The notes: generated from the sequence alone by a model not told the origin. 64,000 nt of DNA from CAZFVY01 sp964522665 (GCA_964522665.1 CAZFVY010000025.1:3282-67281), one strand, 5' to 3'; counted from the stretch's first letter, positions 1 through 9,508 are shown. Made by a program: numbers and translations.

Positions 1-153
1 TGGTAGCTGGCGGTCGGAAGCGGGGCGAGTGGCCGTTGAACGAAGGCGCCAATTTGGGAGCGCAGCAAAGAAACCGATACGTGGCTTTCTCGGACAAGGA
101 GGAAATCGGGGTCGTTGTTCAAGCCTGCCATCCACTCCACTTGACCTTTTTCA

Positions 154-1239
154 TCACTGACCCGGCGCCAGGACCGGACGGAACCCAAGAGGGTAGTAGA
201 TGACACTGACGACTGGATTGATCCAACCGCGGTACGCTGACCGGCACTCCGTGCCGGGGGAGAGCCAACCGCCCCCGCGAAACACGTAATTGAAGTACCC
301 TGGCAGATATTGCGGCGTTGCCGGCCCTCGCGGGTCGGTCACGCTTCCCACCGGATAGGCGCCATACAAGTCCAGACACCATTCAGACAGGTTTCCCTGC
401 ATGTCATACAATCCCCATGCGTTCGGCGGATAGCTCCCCACGGCTGTCGTCCGATCTAAAGCTACCCCGTTCCTGTTTACCACGGTGCCAATTCCGCTCA
501 CGTACTCGCTACCGCCCTGGAAATTCGCCATCCCCGATCGGAGGTCGGGGCCAAGATTGAACGCCGTGGTCGTTCCCGCCCGGCACGCATACTCCCACTC
601 CGCCTCCGTCGGCAGCCGATACACCCAACCAGCCGGCAACCTCCCCGCCGCCTGCTCCGAGGCCGTTAGCCGCCCACAATAGTTCGTCGCATCATACCAA
701 CCCACCTGCTCCACCGGTCGGCTCAAGTCCGGGCTTACCGGTTTGCTGCCGTCGGGGTTCGTCCCGGAATAGCTCGGGTTGTTCCCCATCAACGCCAGGT
801 ATTGCGCTTGTGTCACCAAATTCTTCGACATGTAAAAACCCTTCGTCAATGTGACCGTGTGTTGGGTTTCATCGTAAGGACCCCGTTCTTTCTCCGTCAC
901 CGGACTCCCCATCACGAACGTGCCGGGCGGAATCCAGACCATGCCCGGTGGGGGATTCGTGGAGGCCAACCCGCGGACGCGATAAAACATCGGCACGTCA
1001 ACTTGAATCACGCCGTTCGAGTCAACCGTCACCGCGTCCAGCCCCGCCCAGTTTGTGTGCCACGGCCCGGTCACGGACGGAGCCCACTCGACCGACGCGA
1101 TGCTACCCGGGACAAGATTGGTACAGGTCAATACGCCGGTCTGACTTAATGAGGTGATGACCGGCAACTGAGCGTTTGCCTCAAGTACCGTGGCGGCCAA
1201 CGCGGTTCCAATATGCAACCAGCGATTTGAGAACCTCAT
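154..1239 (-). CDS. Secreted SUMF1 / formylglycine-generating-enzyme-like protein
   Basis: A 361-residue protein. I place the start at an ATG that gives a signal peptide (MRFSNRW followed by a hydrophobic stretch ending ANAQ). Residues about 25-95 form an Ig-like leader. The SUMF1 fold follows, opening with GMVWIPPGTFVMGSP, then RLPTEAEWEYACRAG, AWGLYDMQGNLSEWC and the closing FRGGGW...CRSAYRG block. The closing block carries one cysteine (CRSAYR) where true formylglycine-generating enzymes have a catalytic pair. It is therefore more likely one of the many non-sulfatase SUMF1 domains common in Verrucomicrobia and Planctomycetes. No sulfatase gene is nearby. Family assignment is firm, function unknown. 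Confidence 0.85.
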   Translation of the reverse strand: MRFSNRWLHIGTALAATVLEANAQLPVITSLSQTGVLTCTNLVPGSIASVEWAPSVTGPWHTNWAGLDAVTVDSNGVIQVDVPMFYRVRGLASTNPPPGMVWIPPGTFVMGSPVTEKERGPYDETQHTVTLTKGFYMSKNLVTQAQYLALMGNNPSYSGTNPDGSKPVSPDLSRPVEQVGWYDATNYCGRLTASEQAAGRLPAGWVYRLPTEAEWEYACRAGTTTAFNLGPDLRSGMANFQGGSEYVSGIGTVVNRNGVALDRTTAVGSYPPNAWGLYDMQGNLSEWCLDLYGAYPVGSVTDPRGPATPQYLPGYFNYVFRGGGWLSPGTECRSAYRGWINPVVSVIYYPLGFRPVLAPGQ

Positions 1240-1318
1240 GGATGGACGGTCGCACTTGGGCCACATGTTTGCAACCAAATGCGAGAAATGAGCGATCCTT
1301 CATTTTCCCCAGTAAAAA

Positions 1319-1393
1319 TGGTGCGCGATACAGGTTTCGAACCTGTGACCCCCACCGTGTCAAGGTGGTGCTCTACCACTGAGCTAACCGCGC
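1319..1393 (-). tRNA. tRNA-Val (anticodon GAC)
   Basis: The minus strand folds into a complete 75-nt cloverleaf including an encoded CCA end. The acceptor stem GCGCGGT pairs with ATCGCGC (one G-U), positions 8-9 are TA, and the D arm is GCTCAGTGGTAGAGC. The anticodon stem CCACC/GGTGG encloses loop TTGACAC, giving anticodon GAC (valine, codons GUC/GUU). The T arm is ACAGG-TTCGAAA-CCTGT. The discriminator is A. The gene sits between the SUMF1 gene and a membrane glycosyltransferase gene, with no other tRNA next to it. Confidence 0.97.
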
Positions 1394-1592
1394 AGCCGAT
1401 CGTCGATTGGCGTGCCACCTTTCAACCGGAGTTCAAAGTCGTGGCTCGCCTTCCACGCCCGAAAGCTTTCTCGTAAATTCGCCGGTTTGCAAGCGGAAAA
1501 CCTCGGAAAGCGAGGCGCCGGACGCTGGCGGACGTCGCCCGGCGTGGGGCCGTCCAAACGGCGTCGGGCGCCATCCGCCAGCATCAACTTGC

Positions 1593-3272
1593 TCAGAAGG
1601 CCTGATAAACCTTCAACGGAAATCGACTGGCCTCTTCGGGTGAATCGAAGAGGCGTTGGTCGAGGCTGCGGAATGTCAAGTTCTGATCCAGGTCCCGGGC
1701 GACGTTCTGCCGACGATTGACAATGATAAGTTTGGCGTGGGAGTTCTGGTAACCCTCGACGGTCGCTGGTCGCTCGTCGCCGAGCCACGGTTCGCCCAGG
1801 TAGTACGCCGCATAAAGTCCGGCGCGGCCCCCGTCAACCATCCCGCTGCCGGCGATCGGCCCGCGGATGCCGGCGGCAATCAATTTGTCCGCCAGCTGTC
1901 GTCCGAACTCTCCCGCGGCGCGCGTCGAACCCGGGGCCAGCGACGGGCGGGCGATCGCCGGGAGGACGAACGACGCGGTTAGCAGGCCGAGTCCGAGCCA
2001 GTTCTGCTGCGGCGAGCGCGTGGCGTTCGGTGTGGACCACCAGATTCCCGCCGCGAAAACGTAAAGAAACGGGAACGTCGGATAGAAATAGCGTTGCTCC
2101 GAGGCCAACAAATTACCGGGCAAATACAAGGCCGACAAGACGACTAGCGGCACGACCGACCACCACCAGCGTTGCGTGAATTGATCGCGCCGCCACCCCG
2201 GTTGCAGCCAGCGCCACCCTGCCAGGATGAGCAGCGCCGGAAACGCGAGGCAGATTCCCGTGAGCAACAACGAGACCGTCGAGAGATTCCCGGCGATGAC
2301 GGACATTTGATGCCGGGCGTAGGCCCAACTCGACCACGGCGACCAGTCGGGATAGGTTAACGTCGAAGGGTCCTCCCAGACCGTGACCCGGCCCGGTTCA
2401 GGGGCTTGGAAATTCCAGCCGAAGGGATAAGGCCGTTCGCGATCCGGGGGGCCGACCATCGCATGATTCAACCGGGCGCTGGTCGAAATGGTCAACTGCT
2501 GATACTTCCGCGAAATAACGCCGATCCAGGCTCCCGCCAGGACGCCAAAAACCAGGAGCGTCAGCCCGAGACTTCGCAAGACTTCGCGAGCCGCCGATCG
2601 TCGGTGAACCAGAATCCACAAGCCGGCGACGCCGGCCACGACCCCGATCGCCAGGAAGAACGCGACCGCCTTGGCCCAAAAAGCAATGCCCCAAAACAAA
2701 CCGGCGAAGATCGCGTCGCGGCGGCGTTCGAGCCAACCCGGCGTCAGCATCCGGCTGCACGCCAGAGCCACGGATCCACCGGCCAACAGGTCAGGGGTGA
2801 TGTTTTCCACCGACCAGTAAAGCGAAAGCCCTGCCGCCAGCCACACGCCGAAGCGGCGAGCCGATTCCGGCAGTTCAAATGCGCGAAAAACTTCCCGGCA
2901 ACCGGCCGTGAAAAGCAGCGCCGATAGCCCCATCACCACGCGCGCCGCGCCGACCGGATCCACGCCCAATCTTATGAGCGGTACCATGAGCCAGCTCAGG
3001 AGCGGGCCCCAATATCCCGAGATCGCGAGGGCGAATTTGCCGTCCGCGTAGTAGGAGGCGATCCGAAGGTACGCGATGGCGTCGGAGTTCAACGCGTAAC
3101 GATACTTCCAGCCGACGAGCGTCAGGAGCGCCGTCTGCGCGAGCAAAACTGTCGGGAGTGACCCAACTAGATGCTCGAGCGCCGACGTTTGGCGGGGCGC
3201 CGGCGCCGCTACGGCCGGAGGCGTTTTGGCCGGCGCCGCGGCGCGGGATTTCATTTGCCGATTGACTCGCAT
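1593..3272 (-). CDS. GT39/ArnT-like polytopic membrane glycosyltransferase
   Basis: A 559-residue protein with about ten hydrophobic segments spread over residues 35-430 and a soluble C-terminal part. The first periplasmic loop contains NSDAIAYLRIASYYADG, resembling the acidic catalytic loop of dolichyl-phosphate-mannose and ArnT/PMT-type glycosyltransferases (GT39 and relatives), which transfer sugars from polyprenyl-phosphate donors on the outer face of the membrane. An Ala/Pro-rich N-terminal tail of about 30 residues precedes the first helix, so the second ATG (MKSRAAAP) is an alternative start. It is divergent from purH with only 29 bp between start codons. It may act with the polysaccharide locus further on, but it is separated from it. 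Substrate unknown. Confidence 0.75.
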   Translation of the reverse strand: MRVNRQMKSRAAAPAKTPPAVAAPAPRQTSALEHLVGSLPTVLLAQTALLTLVGWKYRYALNSDAIAYLRIASYYADGKFALAISGYWGPLLSWLMVPLIRLGVDPVGAARVVMGLSALLFTAGCREVFRAFELPESARRFGVWLAAGLSLYWSVENITPDLLAGGSVALACSRMLTPGWLERRRDAIFAGLFWGIAFWAKAVAFFLAIGVVAGVAGLWILVHRRSAAREVLRSLGLTLLVFGVLAGAWIGVISRKYQQLTISTSARLNHAMVGPPDRERPYPFGWNFQAPEPGRVTVWEDPSTLTYPDWSPWSSWAYARHQMSVIAGNLSTVSLLLTGICLAFPALLILAGWRWLQPGWRRDQFTQRWWWSVVPLVVLSALYLPGNLLASEQRYFYPTFPFLYVFAAGIWWSTPNATRSPQQNWLGLGLLTASFVLPAIARPSLAPGSTRAAGEFGRQLADKLIAAGIRGPIAGSGMVDGGRAGLYAAYYLGEPWLGDERPATVEGYQNSHAKLIIVNRRQNVARDLDQNLTFRSLDQRLFDSPEEASRFPLKVYQAF

Positions 3273-3301
3273 CGTGACTCCGCAGATTTTACTCCCCGTT
3301 T

Positions 3302-4864
3302 ATGTCGAAAATCCAGCGCGCCCTTCTTTCTGTCCATGATAAAACGGGCTTGGTCCCCTTTGCCCAGGCGCTGAGCGCCGCCTCCGTCGAGTTGATTTCC
3401 ACCGGTGGAACCGCTCAGGCGCTGCGCGCGGCCGGCCTGGTCGTGACCGATCTGAGCGCCTACACCGGGTTTCCGGAAATGCTCGATGGCCGCGTCAAGA
3501 CGCTCCATCCGAAGGTCCACGGCGGACTGCTTTTTGTGCGCGGCAACGCGGCCCACGAGGCGGCCGTGGCCAAGCACGAGATCAAGCCGATCGACCTCGT
3601 CGTGGTAAATCTGTATCCGTTCGAACAGACGATTCGCAAACCGAACGTTACGCTCGCCGAGGCGATCGAGAACATCGACATTGGGGGACCATCGATGTTG
3701 CGCAGCGCCGCGAAGAATCATGCCAGCGTCACCGTTGTGACCGATCCCGCCGATTACTCTGAAGTCGCCGCGCAAATCCAGGCCGAAGGCGGGACCACGC
3801 TGGCGCTCCGGCAGAAGCTCGCGGCGCGGGTATTCGCGCGGACGGCGGCGTACGATGCCGCAATCGCGTCTTATTTGGCCGCCCAATTTGACGCGCCCAC
3901 CCCGGCGGACGGCGCGGCTCTCCCCGCCGTGCTGAACCTTTCCGCCCGCCAAGCTCAGTCGCTTCGCTATGGTGAGAACCCGCACCAGCGCGCGGCGCTT
4001 TACGGAAAGTTTCTGGAATACTACCAGCAACTGCACGGCAAGGAGCTTTCGTACAATAATATTCTCGATCTCGCCGCCGCCTCCGATTTGATCGTCGAAT
4101 TCGCGGATTCCGCTCCCACCGTGGCGATTCTCAAGCACAACAATCCGTGCGGCGTCGGGCAGGGGAGCGATTTGCGGTCCGCGTGGGAGAAGGCGCTGCG
4201 GACTGATTCTCAGGCGGCCTTTGGCGGGGTTATCTCGGTCAATCGGCCGCTGGATTTGGCGATCGCCGAGGCGATTGGCGAGATTTTCAGTGAGATTATC
4301 GTCGCGCCAGAGTTTAACGCGGACGCCTTGGCGCTTCTCCAAAAAAAGAAAAACCTGCGCTTGCTCAAATCTCTGAAACGTCCGCGCCTCGCCGGGGCGT
4401 GGGACATTCGCGGCGTCGGCGCCGAGTCTTATCTCTTGCAAGAACACGACGACCGCATCGCCTCCCGGAGTGATCTCAAGGTCGTCACCCAACGCGTCCC
4501 CACCGAAGCGGAGTTTCAGGCGCTGCTCTTCGGCTGGCGGGTCGCCAAACACGTCAAATCGAACGCCATCGTGTATGCCGGACCCGACCACACGCTGGGC
4601 ATCGGCGCGGGCCAGATGAGCCGCGTTGATTCGAGCCGCATCGCCGTCTGGAAGGCGGGCAACGCCGGACTCGACCTCAAAGGCAGCGTCGTCTGCAGTG
4701 ACGCGTTCTTTCCGTTTCCGGATGGATTGATCGCCGCGTCCGAGGCGGGCGCGACCGCGGCGATTCAACCGGGCGGCTCGGTTAAGGACCAGGAGGTCAT
4801 CGCGGCCGCCGACGCCCGCGGCGTGGCGATGGTGTTCACCGGCGTGCGCCACTTCCGGCATTGA
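3302..4864 (+). CDS. purH: Bifunctional AICAR formyltransferase / IMP cyclohydrolase
   Basis: A 520-residue protein, the usual length for PurH, which catalyses the last two steps of IMP synthesis in the cytoplasm. The N-terminal MGS-like IMP cyclohydrolase domain (about residues 1-190) carries LLSVHDKTGL, ISTGGTA and GRVKTLHPKVHGGLL. The C-terminal AICAR transformylase domain carries RYGENPHQRAALY, LKHNNPCGVG, SNAIVYA and GAGQMSRVDS. The start ATG is close behind the divergent GT39-like gene. No other purine gene adjoins. A 542-residue reading frame on the opposite strand is a GC-rich shadow. Confidence 0.98.
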   Translation: MSKIQRALLSVHDKTGLVPFAQALSAASVELISTGGTAQALRAAGLVVTDLSAYTGFPEMLDGRVKTLHPKVHGGLLFVRGNAAHEAAVAKHEIKPIDLVVVNLYPFEQTIRKPNVTLAEAIENIDIGGPSMLRSAAKNHASVTVVTDPADYSEVAAQIQAEGGTTLALRQKLAARVFARTAAYDAAIASYLAAQFDAPTPADGAALPAVLNLSARQAQSLRYGENPHQRAALYGKFLEYYQQLHGKELSYNNILDLAAASDLIVEFADSAPTVAILKHNNPCGVGQGSDLRSAWEKALRTDSQAAFGGVISVNRPLDLAIAEAIGEIFSEIIVAPEFNADALALLQKKKNLRLLKSLKRPRLAGAWDIRGVGAESYLLQEHDDRIASRSDLKVVTQRVPTEAEFQALLFGWRVAKHVKSNAIVYAGPDHTLGIGAGQMSRVDSSRIAVWKAGNAGLDLKGSVVCSDAFFPFPDGLIAASEAGATAAIQPGGSVKDQEVIAAADARGVAMVFTGVRHFRH

Positions 4865-4891
4865 CCGGGCGGACATCACCGGTGGTGAGGG

Positions 4892-4909
4892 ACGCGAGCT
4901 GGCTCGCGT
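4892..4909. terminator. Candidate bidirectional terminator hairpin
   Basis: A perfect 7-bp hairpin (ACGCGAG-CTGG-CTCGCGT) lies in the 45-bp gap between the convergent purH and methyltransferase genes. A second short palindrome (CACCGGTG) sits just before it. There is no clear T-tract on either side, so termination is inferred from position and stem only. Confidence 0.4.
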
Positions 4910-5683
4910 TCAGGCGGGTTTCCGCGCCACCAGCCAGACTTGGCTCGCCAATTGTGGCGGTAACCAGGTCAACGGTGAACTAATCACGGGCGCCAACTGA
5001 AAGCGTTCGCTCAGCTTTGCCTGCATCACCCGCCAATTGAACCCCTTGTGATCGTGGAACGGAACCCCGCCGGGGCTTCCGTGAATGGCCCGCGGGAGAT
5101 GCTGCGTGGCGCCGGCAAAAACGCCGGTCCAAAGGTCGCGCCAGGAGTAAGGATTGACTCCCGGATAGTCGCCTAATCCGCGCCAACCGGCCACTCGCCG
5201 CGCCGATTGTTTCAAGAGCAAGGGCAAGCCCGTTTCGACCGGCACGCTCACCAGGAGCGAGCCTCCCGGCGCCAGCAGGCGAACGAAACGGTCGAGCATC
5301 GCATCCACTTCGACCACGTGTTCGAGGACTTCCATGCAAACAATCGCGTCATACCTTCCGTCGTGCCCGGGTTGATCGAGTTCGTCCGCGAGGAGAAAAG
5401 TCAGATTGCCCTGCGCGGCAAAGCGGCGCCGGCAATCCGCCACCACGCTGGGGTCGAGTTCCGCGCCGACGGCAGACGCGGGCGGATTGGGGAGCGACAT
5501 CAAGAGCGAGAGAAAGGTTCCGTCACCACAGCCGTAGTCGAGGATCGCTTTGCCCGCCAACTGATCGGCCAGCTTTAGCCCGACCTCGAAACGCCGCCGA
5601 TGGCTCCACGAAATAAGCCAGTCACGGCAAAATATTTGTTTGCGGGCATAATGGCCCTCCCGCATCGACTCATCGATTTTCAT
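4910..5683 (-). CDS. Class I SAM-dependent methyltransferase (polysaccharide locus)
   Basis: A 257-residue soluble protein. Motif I is ILDYGCGDGTFLSLL (about residues 48-62), followed by an acidic motif II (VGAELDPSVVADC) and the post-motif AIVCMEVLEHVVEVD, a pattern of Methyltransf_11/23-type enzymes. Its start overlaps the stop of the upstream glycosyltransferase by ATGA, so it is probably translationally coupled to it. It is the last gene of the long minus-strand glycan operon. Likely substrate is a sugar or lipid-linked intermediate, by context only. Confidence 0.85.
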   Translation of the reverse strand: MKIDESMREGHYARKQIFCRDWLISWSHRRRFEVGLKLADQLAGKAILDYGCGDGTFLSLLMSLPNPPASAVGAELDPSVVADCRRRFAAQGNLTFLLADELDQPGHDGRYDAIVCMEVLEHVVEVDAMLDRFVRLLAPGGSLLVSVPVETGLPLLLKQSARRVAGWRGLGDYPGVNPYSWRDLWTGVFAGATQHLPRAIHGSPGGVPFHDHKGFNWRVMQAKLSERFQLAPVISSPLTWLPPQLASQVWLVARKPA

Positions 5684-6837
5684 CGCGGGCCTTTCGGGGC
5701 GAGCATTTCCTCAAAGAACTCCAGGTGCCGCCGGGCGATCACGGGCCAGGCGAAGACGCTCCGCGCGCGCGCCATGCCCCGGCGGGCGAGTTCTTCCCGC
5801 GCGGCCGGGTCGCGCAGCAGGCGATCGAGCGCCGTCACCCAGGCGGAATCGTCCCCCTCCGCGACGACGACGCCCGCGTCGGCGACGACGTGGGGGATTT
5901 CCCCGCTGTCGCTGGCCATGACCGGCACGCCGCAGGCGAACGCCTCAATTAACATGCGGCCAAACTGCTCTCGCCAGCGTGTCGTGGTCAAGCTTGGCGC
6001 GCAGAGCAAATCCATCGCGTTCAGGTACGCCGCCGCTTGATCATGCGGGACCTTGGTCGCGACCCGGACGCGATCCCCCTGACGTTCCGCCCAAACGCGC
6101 AGTTCCGGTTCGAGCGGCCCACCGCCTACCATGAGCGCGCGCCACTCCGGCGCGACGCGCTCCAGCCGACGCATGAGTGGTCGCAATCCTTTTGCTTCGA
6201 CGAAGCGGCCGAGGAACCCGACGATTGGCGGGCCAGCGGCGCTCCAGTTCAATTTACGCAGCGTCTCGGCCCGCGCGTCTGGATCGGGGCGAAAACAAAC
6301 GGTATCGACGCCGGGCGGAATCGCGCGGTGCGGTCGCGCGGCGTACGCCGGCTGTCCCTCAAGCGTCGCGACCACCGTTTCGCCGAAGCCAATCCACCCA
6401 GCCGCCCGCTTCAGCGAGCGGCGCTCGAACCATCCAAACGGCGGTGGATATCGTTTCGGGAGATTCTGAAACGTGGCGTAAATCAGTGGAACGCCGGGTG
6501 GCGACCAGTAGGCCACTTGCGCCCCGGACAGGATGTACGGCTCCTCCCAGCAATGGATCAGGTCCCACTCTTGTTGCAGTAAACGCCGCAGTTTGCGCCC
6601 GTAAAACATCAGGTGAATGTGTCGCGTCAGATAGGCCGGGACCGGCGCCAGAGCGCATGGCTCATCCGGTTCCGGCCGCGCCTGAAGCACGCCGAAATCA
6701 CCGTGAAAACGCGCGGGCGCGGCCGCGGTCACGCTCCAACCGCCGGAACTGGCGCGGGCGATTTCCTGCGGCAGGCGGCGATTGAGCGCCACGGCGTAGG
6801 AATGCCCGATCGTGAGCAGGCGGCGGGGCGCGTTCAT
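5680..6837 (-). CDS. Glycosyltransferase family 4 (GT-B)
   Basis: A 385-residue GT-B enzyme. The open frame extends further upstream, but the ATG of MNAPRRLLTIGHSYAV forms an ATGA overlap with the preceding GT2 gene, which decides the start. The C-terminal half has the GT4 signature: VGFLGRFVEAKGL, the phosphate-binding region ALMVGGGPLEPEL, and an E-x7-E motif in EQFGRMLIEAFACGVPV. It is expected to transfer a nucleotide-activated hexose to a growing glycan in the cytoplasm. Acceptor and donor cannot be read from sequence. Confidence 0.9.
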   Translation of the reverse strand: MNAPRRLLTIGHSYAVALNRRLPQEIARASSGGWSVTAAAPARFHGDFGVLQARPEPDEPCALAPVPAYLTRHIHLMFYGRKLRRLLQQEWDLIHCWEEPYILSGAQVAYWSPPGVPLIYATFQNLPKRYPPPFGWFERRSLKRAAGWIGFGETVVATLEGQPAYAARPHRAIPPGVDTVCFRPDPDARAETLRKLNWSAAGPPIVGFLGRFVEAKGLRPLMRRLERVAPEWRALMVGGGPLEPELRVWAERQGDRVRVATKVPHDQAAAYLNAMDLLCAPSLTTTRWREQFGRMLIEAFACGVPVMASDSGEIPHVVADAGVVVAEGDDSAWVTALDRLLRDPAAREELARRGMARARSVFAWPVIARRHLEFFEEMLAPKGPR

Positions 6838-7793
6838 GCCGGCTTGTTTTCGGACGCCGCGGTGGACGGAAGCGGATACGCGGGGCTGGTCCTGCGCAAT
6901 TCCCGCCAGCGCCGAAACGTCTGCCATTTCAAAGGGGTTCGGTCCCGTTTCACGGTCGGCCAGCAGCGCCAGATTTCACCCAAGATCCATTTGAACCCGC
7001 CGGGATCGGCGATGTGGCCCGCCTTGCGCATCTGGAAATAGGCGTAGAGGCGGACCGGCACGCTGGCCGCCACCATCAGCCACGGCTCGTCGTAGAGCGC
7101 CGTGAGGCAGTTATTGCGCGTCGTGTATCGCAGAAAAAGACTTGGGTCGCGTCCCTTTAGTTCCGGCAGATGCCCTACTTTGCATGCCGGCGAATAGATG
7201 ACCTTGAACCCGCGTTCAAGCCAGCGCAGGCACAATTCCTTTTCCCAGCCCGCATAATAGATGGTTTCCCGAAAACCGTTCACCGCCAGCAGGGCCGACT
7301 TGCGCATCAAGTAACCGAAACCAGTGAAACAATTGATCGCGCACGCGGAGGTCTTGGCCGAAGGCTGGACGTGGTTCGGCCAGAGTTCCCCGTCGCCGTT
7401 CGTTTGGGCAAAGGCAACCGCGGCCACCGCCGGGTCGCGCTGGAGAATCTCGACCGCCAGGCGCACGCCCGGGACATCGACGATGAACGCGTCGTCGTCC
7501 AAGTTCAGGATGAACTCGCTCGGCGCCGCGCGGCCGATTTCATTCAGCGCCCGGATGTAGCCGAGGGGGCCGGCGACTCGCTCGACTCGGATGGAGCAGG
7601 GGTAATCGGGCGCCAGGTTTGCCCGCACCACGGCTTCGACGTCGCCCACGGCGCCATCGTCTTTGACGATGACCTCGGCGATCAGCGGCGCAATGAGGCG
7701 CAGCGACTGCAGATTCCTCAACAATGGCGCCGGCCGGTCGCGGGTCACGACGCTCACCGTGATGGGCGGGATCGGGGAAGGGGATGCGGCCAT
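6834..7793 (-). CDS. Glycosyltransferase family 2 (GT-A)
   Basis: A 319-residue protein. I prefer the ATG of MAASPSPIPP over a TTG four codons upstream. The nucleotide-binding N-terminus reads ITVSVVTRDRPAPLLRNLQSL, with a metal-binding DDD in FILNLDDDAFIVD and a later GWEKELCLRWLERGFKV block resembling the ED-acidic region of GT2 enzymes. It resembles rhamnosyl- and other GT2 transferases of surface-glycan loci. It overlaps the next gene by ATGA. A 150-bp non-coding gap separates it from the upstream FkbM gene. Confidence 0.9.
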   Translation of the reverse strand: MAASPSPIPPITVSVVTRDRPAPLLRNLQSLRLIAPLIAEVIVKDDGAVGDVEAVVRANLAPDYPCSIRVERVAGPLGYIRALNEIGRAAPSEFILNLDDDAFIVDVPGVRLAVEILQRDPAVAAVAFAQTNGDGELWPNHVQPSAKTSACAINCFTGFGYLMRKSALLAVNGFRETIYYAGWEKELCLRWLERGFKVIYSPACKVGHLPELKGRDPSLFLRYTTRNNCLTALYDEPWLMVAASVPVRLYAYFQMRKAGHIADPGGFKWILGEIWRCWPTVKRDRTPLKWQTFRRWRELRRTSPAYPLPSTAASENKPA

Positions 7794-7946
7794 GCGCGTT
7801 TTCAACCCAGGTACGCTGGGCGCCGCGCTTCGCGGGTAGCGCGGCTAGACGCGCGACGGCGCCATTGGCTCGCGTTCTGGACCGATTCGGGTTGACCAAG
7901 CATTAAAGGGCGATTCGCCATGGCGAAAGCGGCACGCGGGAAAGTG

Positions 7947-8732
7947 TTACGCCCGTTCCCGAGAAAGGTAATAAACCGAGGTCAGCGGCCACGAACGCAC
8001 CGGCGTCTGGCGCGTAAAACCGTAGCTCGCCAGTTTTCGTAAAGCGGCGGGGATGTCGCCTTCTTCAGAATGAAACTCGATCACGGCCCGTCTCACCTTC
8101 GCGAGCAGTTCCGGGTATTGATCAATCAACGCGAACTCGGCGCCTTCAATATCGCATTTAAGGAGATCAATCTCCGGGCTGGCGGCGCAAATTCGGTCAA
8201 GATTAAGGTATGGAACCGTTTCGCCGGGGCCGGCGGCGATGGGCGTTATCTGATTCGTCGCTTCCGAGGTTGATTCCGCCAAATAGCCGGAGCCTTCCTT
8301 CTGGCCAGCCAATCCGTGATGCAGGGAAACCGTAATGCCCGCGTAACCGCTGGCGCTCATCAGCCGCTGCAGTCGCGCAAAAGTTTTCGCCGAGCCTTCG
8401 ACCAGGATCGCCGAGACGGGCGGCATGCTTTGGCGTTGATGGTAATAGAGGTCACACAAGCGGGCGAGGAAGAAGCCCGCGTGGGCGCCCAAATCGAGCG
8501 TGATCCAAGGCCGGCCGGCGGGCGCGTCCCCAATCATTTCGTGGATCGCCGAGTCGTACTCGCCATTGACGAAAATCTCGTTGTAAACGTACCAATCGCT
8601 GCGGTGTTCGAGGATAATTCGAATACCGGAAAGCAACGTCCAATCAAGCCGCATCAACCTCCAGACGAGGTTTTTGATGGGGCCGGGAACCAGCCAACGC
8701 CAGAAATGTTTTACTGATCCGAAATCGCGCAT
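7947..8732 (-). CDS. FkbM-family methyltransferase
   Basis: A 261-residue protein. The SAM-binding motif is ITLDLGAHAGFFLARL (about residues 76-91), and the FkbM hallmark LLKCDIEGAEFALI is present (about residues 190-203). The family O-methylates sugars and polyketides and is common in polysaccharide loci. The N-terminal 60 residues are basic and hydrophobic and may associate with the membrane. It is one of three FkbM genes in this locus; all three differ substantially, so each probably has a different target. Confidence 0.88.
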   Translation of the reverse strand: MRDFGSVKHFWRWLVPGPIKNLVWRLMRLDWTLLSGIRIILEHRSDWYVYNEIFVNGEYDSAIHEMIGDAPAGRPWITLDLGAHAGFFLARLCDLYYHQRQSMPPVSAILVEGSAKTFARLQRLMSASGYAGITVSLHHGLAGQKEGSGYLAESTSEATNQITPIAAGPGETVPYLNLDRICAASPEIDLLKCDIEGAEFALIDQYPELLAKVRRAVIEFHSEEGDIPAALRKLASYGFTRQTPVRSWPLTSVYYLSRERA

Positions 8733-8924
8733 GCTAATGAACTCGGTCGCATAGTGGGGAGGTGGCGGGGCATTGGCAAACGTTTACGACTTGGTAAGCC
8801 CGCTTGGCGACGAGGCGACTGGCGCAGCTTGCGCTGGCTGACGGTAGATCAACTGCGCCATTCCCGAATGCGCGGGAGATGGCGGAATTCCAATGCGAAA
8901 GCGTTCCACTTAACGACGCGCGCT

Positions 8925-9461
8925 CTATCTGCGTGGTCGGAATTCGCGTTGGAGCGCTTCGTTGGGATCGAAATCTGTCCAGATTTTCGTGGAGAGAATC
9001 GACGTTAGCGAGTCCACCGGAATGTTCCACCTCTGGCCAAGCCTTTCGGCTCTTTGAAGGAACCGGGCGAACGGCGTTGACGGGTCTCGAACGCAGCAAA
9101 AGACGCGTTCGGGGATTGGCTTTCCGATAGCCTGGACAATGATCTCGCCGGTATCGGCGCCGGTCCGCCTCCAGTTGACCTTAGCCGACCACGCCGCTCC
9201 TTCCTTGCTGACGCCGCCCGCCCGGGTGACCTCGAATGCCCGCGATAGCTGGTTGGAAACGCTAAAAACGTATCGGGCATCGACGTTAAGGCGGCCAGCC
9301 GCATCAAAAACCGGTCCGAATGGGACTTGAGTCTTAAACATGAAACTGGTGAATTTCGAATGCAATTTCCAGACCTGAGTTTTCGGCATCCCTAGCGTCA
9401 GAATCCCGGTAACGCCGATGAGAACCGCAAAAATCAGGGCCACCCATCGCCATCGCCTCAT
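8925..9461 (-). CDS. Membrane-anchored hypothetical protein
   Basis: A 178-residue protein that I do not recognise. It has one N-terminal membrane helix (residues about 5-25, after MRRWRW) and an extracytoplasmic remainder with alternating hydrophobic/polar residues (beta-rich). There are two adjacent cysteines in ERVFCCVRDPS. Flanking gaps are 192 bp to the FkbM gene and 47 bp to the next glycosyltransferase gene. The position inside the glycan locus suggests an envelope role, which is inference. Confidence 0.6.
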   Translation of the reverse strand: MRRWRWVALIFAVLIGVTGILTLGMPKTQVWKLHSKFTSFMFKTQVPFGPVFDAAGRLNVDARYVFSVSNQLSRAFEVTRAGGVSKEGAAWSAKVNWRRTGADTGEIIVQAIGKPIPERVFCCVRDPSTPFARFLQRAERLGQRWNIPVDSLTSILSTKIWTDFDPNEALQREFRPRR

Positions 9462-9508
9462 GCGACGGGTTTTAATTCAGCGGTGACGGGATAGCAAACG
9501 GTTTCGCG

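Noticed and set aside
1..153. Possible gene end at the left edge of the window
   Set aside because: The short frame reaching from 119 to 382 lies opposite the SUMF1 gene or its tail and has no protein-like features; nothing in 1-153 can be supported.
3251..4879. A 542-residue minus-strand frame across purH, and similar long opposite-strand frames at 14877-16313, 35285-36760, 42664-43950, 45280-46752 and 48202-49539
   Set aside because: They lie exactly opposite recognised genes, have Arg/Gly-rich low-complexity products with no domain, and result from high GC at third positions.
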